64,000 nucleotides of DNA, from positions 796,816 through 860,815 of the forward strand of contig NZ_MOBX01000014.1 of assembly GCF_003732425.1 (NCBI RefSeq), given 5' to 3'. Positions 60,501 through 64,000 of this stretch are shown piece by piece (position 1 is the stretch's first letter; the number at the start of each line of letters is the position of its first letter). The stretch comes from Pseudomonas fluorescens. GTDB taxonomy: Bacteria > Pseudomonadota > Gammaproteobacteria > Pseudomonadales > Pseudomonadaceae. The notes beneath the pieces are model-generated. The model was given only the letters and a program-made list of their open reading frames with translations. It did no database searches and had not been told where the DNA came from. The position numbers and the translations under genes are program-made.

Positions 60501-63500
60501 CACCACGCCATTGGGCAGCACTCTGACCATCACCGGTTTTAACGCCACCACCGGCGTGGTCAGCTACAGCTACACCCTGGTCGACAACGAAGCCCACCCA
60601 ACCGCCAACGGCGCGAACAATCTGCCAGAGCAGTTCGCCGTCACCGTGGTCGATGACAACGGCACCACTGCCAACGCCACCCTCGACGTGAACATCGTCG
60701 ATGACTTGCCGAAAGCCGTGGATGACAGCAACGCCGGCACCGCGTCGGAAACTCTGCTGACCCTGACCGGCAACGTCCTGACCAACGACGTGCAAGGCGC
60801 CGACCGCGTACCGACCGGCCCCGTCACTCCTGGCACGTTCACCGGCACTTACGGCACCCTCGTGCTCAACACCAACGGCACTTACACCTATACGCTGAAC
60901 ACCAACGATGCCGACTTCAAAAATCTGCATGGTGGCGGCAACGGCACGGAAAACTTCGCCTACACCATTACCGATTCGGACGGTGATACCAGCACCGCGA
61001 ACCTGGTGCTGAACATCCACAACAACGACGATCAGGTCTACCTCAACGGCCTCGACGTCAACGGTGGCGAACTCACCGTTTACGAGAAAAGCCTCAGTGA
61101 CGGCACCAGCCCCGACACCCCGGCGCTGACCCAGAGCGGCACCTTTACCGTGACGGCCCTCGATGGTCTGCAAACCCTGACCGTGGGCGGCATCAGCGTG
61201 GTGAGCGGCGGCGTGGCCGCAGGCTTCCCGCAATCGATTGTCACGCCGCTCGGCAGCACTTTGACGATCACCGGTTACGACCCGGCCACTGGTGTCGTGA
61301 GTTACAGCTACACCCTGGTCGATAACGAAACCCATCCGAACGCCAACGGCGCCAACAGCATCACCGAGAACTTCAACGTCGTCGCCACGGACACCGATGG
61401 CAGCACGGCCAACGGTCAGATCAACGTCAACATCGTCGATGATTTGCCCAGCGCCCATCCTGACGCCGCCTCGGTGGCGGAGGGCGGCACGGTCAGCGGC
61501 AATGTGCTGAACAATGACATCGGCGGCGCCGACGGCCCGGCCGTGACTGGCGCGGTGGTCGGCGTGCGTGCCGGCGCCGACACCTCGACTTCGGCTATCG
61601 GCGGCCTCAACAGCAACATCAACGGCACCTACGGTTACCTGACCCTGGACGCCAACGGCAACGCCGTCTACCACAGCAATCCGAATGCGGTGAACGGCCC
61701 GGGCGCGGTGGATGTGTTCACCTACACCGTGCGCGATTCCGACGGCGATGAAAGCACCACCACCATCACCATCGATGTCGCCAACAGCAAACTGTATGCA
61801 ACCAGTGATACCGACGTCACTGTCTACGAGAAGGCGCTGGACCTGACCAAGGACGGCGCGGATCTGGCGCCCGGTACGGTCACCGGCAGCGACCCGACCA
61901 GCACCGGCGAAACCGCATCCGGCACCTTGGTCGGTTCGGTCACCGGTGCGGTCGGCGCGATCAGCTATGCCTTGGTCGGCAGTGCCACCGGCAACTACGG
62001 GCAGATCGTCCTCAACCCCAACGGCACCTACACCTACACGCTGACCTCACCGGCAAGCACCACGCCGCATGCCGATGACGGCGCCAACACCCTGAGCGAA
62101 ACCTTCACCTATCAGGCCACCGATTCGCTCGGCAACATCGTCACCAGTACCCTCGTCGTCAGCATCGTCGACGACGTGCCAAAAGCCGTGAACGACAGCA
62201 ACGCCAACAGCGCTTCGGAAACGCAGCTGACCCTGACCGGCAATGTGCTGACCAACGATGTGCAAGGCGCCGATGTGGTTGCGACCGGACCGAATGCCGG
62301 GCCGATCACCGCCGGCACGTTCACCGGCACCTACGGCACGCTGGTGCTTAACGCCAACGGCACGTACACCTACACGCTGAACCCCAACGATGCCGACTTC
62401 AAAAACCTGCATGGCGGCGGCAACGGCACCGAGACGTTCACCTATACCCTGACCGATGCCGACGGCGACACCAGCACCGCCAACCTGGTGCTGAACATCC
62501 ACAACAACGACGATCCGGTGGTGCTCAACGGCCTCGACGTCAATGGCGGCGAACTCACCGTCTACGAGAAAAATCTCAGCGACGGCACCAGCCCCGACAC
62601 CCCGGCGCTGACCCAGAGCGGCACCTTCACCGTCACCGCGCTCGATGGTCTGCAAACCCTCACCGTCGGTGGCATTGCCGTGGTGACCAACGGTGTCGCC
62701 GCAGGCTTCCCGCAATCGGTGGTTTCGCCGCTGGGCAGCACCTTCACCGTCACCGGTTACAACCCGGCGACCGGTGTCGTCAGTTACAGCTACACCCTGG
62801 TCGACAACGAAACCCACCCGACCGCTAACGGCGCCAACAGCATTACCGAGAACTTCAACGTGGTGGCCACGGACACCGACGGCAGCACCGCCAACGGCCA
62901 GATCAACGTCAACATCATCGATGACCTGCCGACCGCCAAACCTGACACCGGCGCGGTGGCCGAGGGCGGTACGGTCAACGTCAGCGTGCTGGGCAATGAC
63001 ATCAGCGGTGCCGATGGTGCGGCCACGGTGGTCGGTGTGCGTGCCGGCAGCAATACCGGCACCTCGGCCATCGGCGGTCTCAACAGCAACATCAATGGCA
63101 ACTTCGGTTACCTGACCCTCGATGCGGCCGGCAACGCCGTCTATCACAGCAACCCGAACTCGGTGAGCCCTCCGGGTGCCACCGACACCTTTACTTACAC
63201 CATCCGCGACAGCGACGGCGATGAAAGCACCACGACCATCACCATCAACGTCGCCGACAGCAAACTGGTGGCGTCGGTCGATCAGGACGTGACGGTGTAT
63301 GAAAAAGCCCTCGACCTGACCAAGGACGGCGCGGATCTGGCCCCCGGTACGGTCACCGGCAGCGATCCGGGCAACACCGGCGAAACCGCCACCGGCACGC
63401 TGGTCGGTGCGGTCACCGGCGGCACGGGCGCAATCACTTACACCTTGGTCGGCAGCGCCACCGGCAGCTACGGGCAGATTCAGCTCAACGCCGACGGTAC

Positions 63501-64000
63501 CTACACTTACACGCTGACCTCGGCACCGAAAACCACACCGAGCGCCAACGACGGGGCGAATACCCTGAGCGAAAGTTTCACATACCAAGCCACTGATGCG
63601 CTGGGCAACAGCACCACCAGCACCCTTGTGGTCAACATCGTCGATGACGTACCAAAAGCGGTGGCCTCGGATCGTTCGGTAGCGGCGGTGGAGATCGATT
63701 CCAACCTGCTCATCGTCCTCGACATCTCCGGCAGTATGGCCGATGCCTCCGGCGTACCGGGCCTGTCGCGGCTGGACCTGGCCAAGCAGGCGATCAGTGC
63801 CTTGCTCGACAAGTACGATGACCTCGGCGATGTCAAAGTCCAGCTCGTCACCTTCAGCAGCAACGCCACTGACAGAACGTCGGTATGGGTCGATGTGGCG
63901 ACCGCGAAGACGATTCTCGCCGGCCTGTCGGCGGGTGGCGGCACCAACTACGACGCCGCGGTGGCGGTGATGCAAACCGCGTTCAACACCTCGGGCAAAC
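57523..64000 (+). CDS. Giant LapA/MapA-family adhesin, N-terminal part (truncated by window end)
   Basis: The first about 2160 residues of a secreted biofilm adhesin. Residues 1-125 form the retention module that holds the protein in the outer membrane channel: it starts MATLIGIVTKVIGQVFAQSA and contains the cut site TAAG at residues 115-118, as cleaved by the periplasmic protease LapG in LapA. Then seven VCBS-like repeats of about 246 residues (YEKNLSDG marker at 449, 694, 940, 1186, 1434, 1680, 1925). A vWA domain begins around residue 2060 with the MIDAS motif DISGS (Asp2067). RTX repeats and secretion signal lie beyond the window. Locus context, without lapD or lapG, favours MapA over LapA, which is not proven. 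Confidence 0.93.
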   Translation, partial: MATLIGIVTKVIGQVFAQSADGTKRALVEGDRLFLGDQLITGAEGAVAVHLQNGQELTLGRDSSLTMTGQLLADQAAHVNAPEAVTPSEAQLTDVEQIQKAIAAGDDPSKNAEATAAGPNAPGGAPGELGGGHSFVLLTEVGGRVDPIIGFPTAGFNGIPEFPEERHNAVIDNGDNTPAVVVPPPVNNPVTLTGLNVAGGELNLNEANLPEGTAANPGALTQSGSFTVSAPDGLTSLSIGGINLINGGVAVGFPQSITTQLGNTLTITGYNPATGVVSYSYTLNGNESHAAGDGANNLSEQFTVIAGDSNGDTATGTLDVNITDDVPKAFDDSNGTASETQLTLTGNVLTNDVQGADRVPAGPVTPGTFTGTYGTLVLNANGTYTYTLNTNDADFKNLHGGGNGTETFAYTITDSDGDTSTANLVLQIHNNDDPVVINGLNVEGGELTVYEKNLSDGSTPDSTALTQSGTFTITALDGVTTLTVGGIAVVTNGVAAGFPQSVTTPLGSTLTITGFNATTGVVSYSYTLVDNEAHPTANGANNLPEQFAVTVVDDNGTTANGTLDVNIVDDVPRAVDDANGTASETLLTLTGNVLTNDVQGADRVPTGPVTPGTFSGTYGTLVLNADGTYTYTLNTNDADFKNLHGGGNGTETFAYTITDADGDTSTANLVLQIHNNDDPVVISGLDVNGGELTVYEKNLGDGSAPDSTALTQNGTFTITALDGVTTLTVGGIAVVTNGVAAGFPQSVTTPLGSTLTITGFNATTGVVSYSYTLIDNEAHPTANGANNLPEQFAVTVVDDNGTTANATLDVNIVDDLPKAVDDSNATTASESQLTLTGNVLTNDVQGADRVPTGPVTPGTFSGTYGTLVLNANGTYTYTLNTNDADFKNLHGGGNGTENFAYTITDSDGDTSTANLVLQIHNNDDPVVISGLDVNGGELTVYEKNLSDGSAPDSTALTQSGTFTITALDGVTTLTVGGIAVVTNGVAAGFPQSVTTPLGSTLTITGFNATTGVVSYSYTLVDNEAHPTANGANNLPEQFAVTVVDDNGTTANATLDVNIVDDLPKAVDDSNAGTASETLLTLTGNVLTNDVQGADRVPTGPVTPGTFTGTYGTLVLNTNGTYTYTLNTNDADFKNLHGGGNGTENFAYTITDSDGDTSTANLVLNIHNNDDQVYLNGLDVNGGELTVYEKSLSDGTSPDTPALTQSGTFTVTALDGLQTLTVGGISVVSGGVAAGFPQSIVTPLGSTLTITGYDPATGVVSYSYTLVDNETHPNANGANSITENFNVVATDTDGSTANGQINVNIVDDLPSAHPDAASVAEGGTVSGNVLNNDIGGADGPAVTGAVVGVRAGADTSTSAIGGLNSNINGTYGYLTLDANGNAVYHSNPNAVNGPGAVDVFTYTVRDSDGDESTTTITIDVANSKLYATSDTDVTVYEKALDLTKDGADLAPGTVTGSDPTSTGETASGTLVGSVTGAVGAISYALVGSATGNYGQIVLNPNGTYTYTLTSPASTTPHADDGANTLSETFTYQATDSLGNIVTSTLVVSIVDDVPKAVNDSNANSASETQLTLTGNVLTNDVQGADVVATGPNAGPITAGTFTGTYGTLVLNANGTYTYTLNPNDADFKNLHGGGNGTETFTYTLTDADGDTSTANLVLNIHNNDDPVVLNGLDVNGGELTVYEKNLSDGTSPDTPALTQSGTFTVTALDGLQTLTVGGIAVVTNGVAAGFPQSVVSPLGSTFTVTGYNPATGVVSYSYTLVDNETHPTANGANSITENFNVVATDTDGSTANGQINVNIIDDLPTAKPDTGAVAEGGTVNVSVLGNDISGADGAATVVGVRAGSNTGTSAIGGLNSNINGNFGYLTLDAAGNAVYHSNPNSVSPPGATDTFTYTIRDSDGDESTTTITINVADSKLVASVDQDVTVYEKALDLTKDGADLAPGTVTGSDPGNTGETATGTLVGAVTGGTGAITYTLVGSATGSYGQIQLNADGTYTYTLTSAPKTTPSANDGANTLSESFTYQATDALGNSTTSTLVVNIVDDVPKAVASDRSVAAVEIDSNLLIVLDISGSMADASGVPGLSRLDLAKQAISALLDKYDDLGDVKVQLVTFSSNATDRTSVWVDVATAKTILAGLSAGGGTNYDAAVAVMQTAFNTSGK
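58100..63660 (+). repeat. Tandem coding repeats of the adhesin
   Basis: Seven direct repeats, marker codons GTnTAyGAr (Val-Tyr-Glu) at 58867, 59602, 60340, 61078, 61822, 62560 and 63295: steps of 735, 738, 738, 744, 738 and 735 bases, plus a diverged unit from about 58100. Units 1-4 are near-identical at DNA level (for example 58720-58800 against 59450-59535). The unit with marker 61822 and the one at 63295 are a second type (ALDLTKDGADLAPGTVTGSD) alternating with the first. Confidence 0.88.

Noticed and set aside
57691..63975. Three very long open frames on the minus strand opposite the adhesin (57691-59124, 59278-61674, 62047-63975).
   Set aside because: They mirror the third-position bias and repeat structure of the plus-strand adhesin, carry no domain and no ribosome site; the plus frame has a perfect GGAGG start, LapA-type retention module and vWA motif.
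1..64000. tRNA, rRNA genes and prophage or integrative-element ends.
   Set aside because: I found no cloverleaf-like gene with a CCA-type end, no integrase and no attachment-like direct repeats by eye; a tRNAscan run would be needed to exclude a missed tRNA.

Overview
The window looks like chromosome from a Pseudomonas of the P. fluorescens group. The support is: the order of housekeeping genes (an azoR / LysR / hydrolase / ppiA / ABC block and a gbuA / gbuR block) matches what I recall of P. aeruginosa PAO1; GC-rich codon use; a LapA/MapA-type adhesin with its own type I exporter; and about fifteen REP-type inverted repeats of two or three families, typical of fluorescent pseudomonads. I see no tRNA, rRNA, insertion sequence or CRISPR array.

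Layout. 1-22,686: core genes: a chemoreceptor (cut by the window edge), aceK, hrpA, a FabH-like synthase, an ECF sigma factor with a small zinc anti-sigma factor, a porin, a FemAB/GNAT-like protein, aqpZ, an ABC exporter, ppiA, an alpha/beta hydrolase, a LysR regulator, azoR, small secreted proteins, a DMT transporter and an MscS-family channel. 22,982-31,989: an AT-richer, one-direction accessory operon. 32,121-44,413: a DEAD-box helicase, a papain-like C70 protease pair, small envelope proteins, a TorF-type protein, a CvfB-like S1 protein, transporters and LysR regulators. 44,457-51,040: a metallo-beta-lactamase-fold hydrolase, two transporters and guanidinobutyrase gbuA with its divergent regulator gbuR. 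51,059-64,000: tapT, then the LapEBC-like exporter (minus strand) divergent from a giant adhesin that runs off the right edge.

The most interesting part is 22,982-31,989. Ten tightly packed, partly overlapping genes begin with a 55-residue, very acidic peptide preceded by a sigma-54-like promoter and followed by a perfect 24-bp palindrome. Then come an M3-type metallopeptidase (HEFGH), a TPR-like protein, a VOC-fold metalloenzyme, a MATE-type exporter, a cytoplasmic PQQ-like beta-propeller, a 64-residue Arg-rich protein, an arginase-superfamily enzyme with an N-terminal domain that looks like a RiPP recognition element, a class I O-methyltransferase and a JmjC Fe(II)/2-oxoglutarate oxygenase. 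I read this as a candidate ribosomal-peptide (RiPP-like) pathway: precursor, arginine-to-ornithine conversion, hydroxylation, methylation, proteolysis and export. The individual families are supported by motifs. The pathway, its substrate and its product are inference, and I do not recognise the cluster as a described system.

At the right end, the adhesin has the N-terminal retention module with a TAAG site as in LapG-cleaved LapA, seven regularly spaced repeats of about 246 residues with near-identical DNA in several copies, and the start of a von Willebrand A domain. All lap-like exporter genes lie immediately upstream in the opposite direction, with REP elements in both gaps of that operon.
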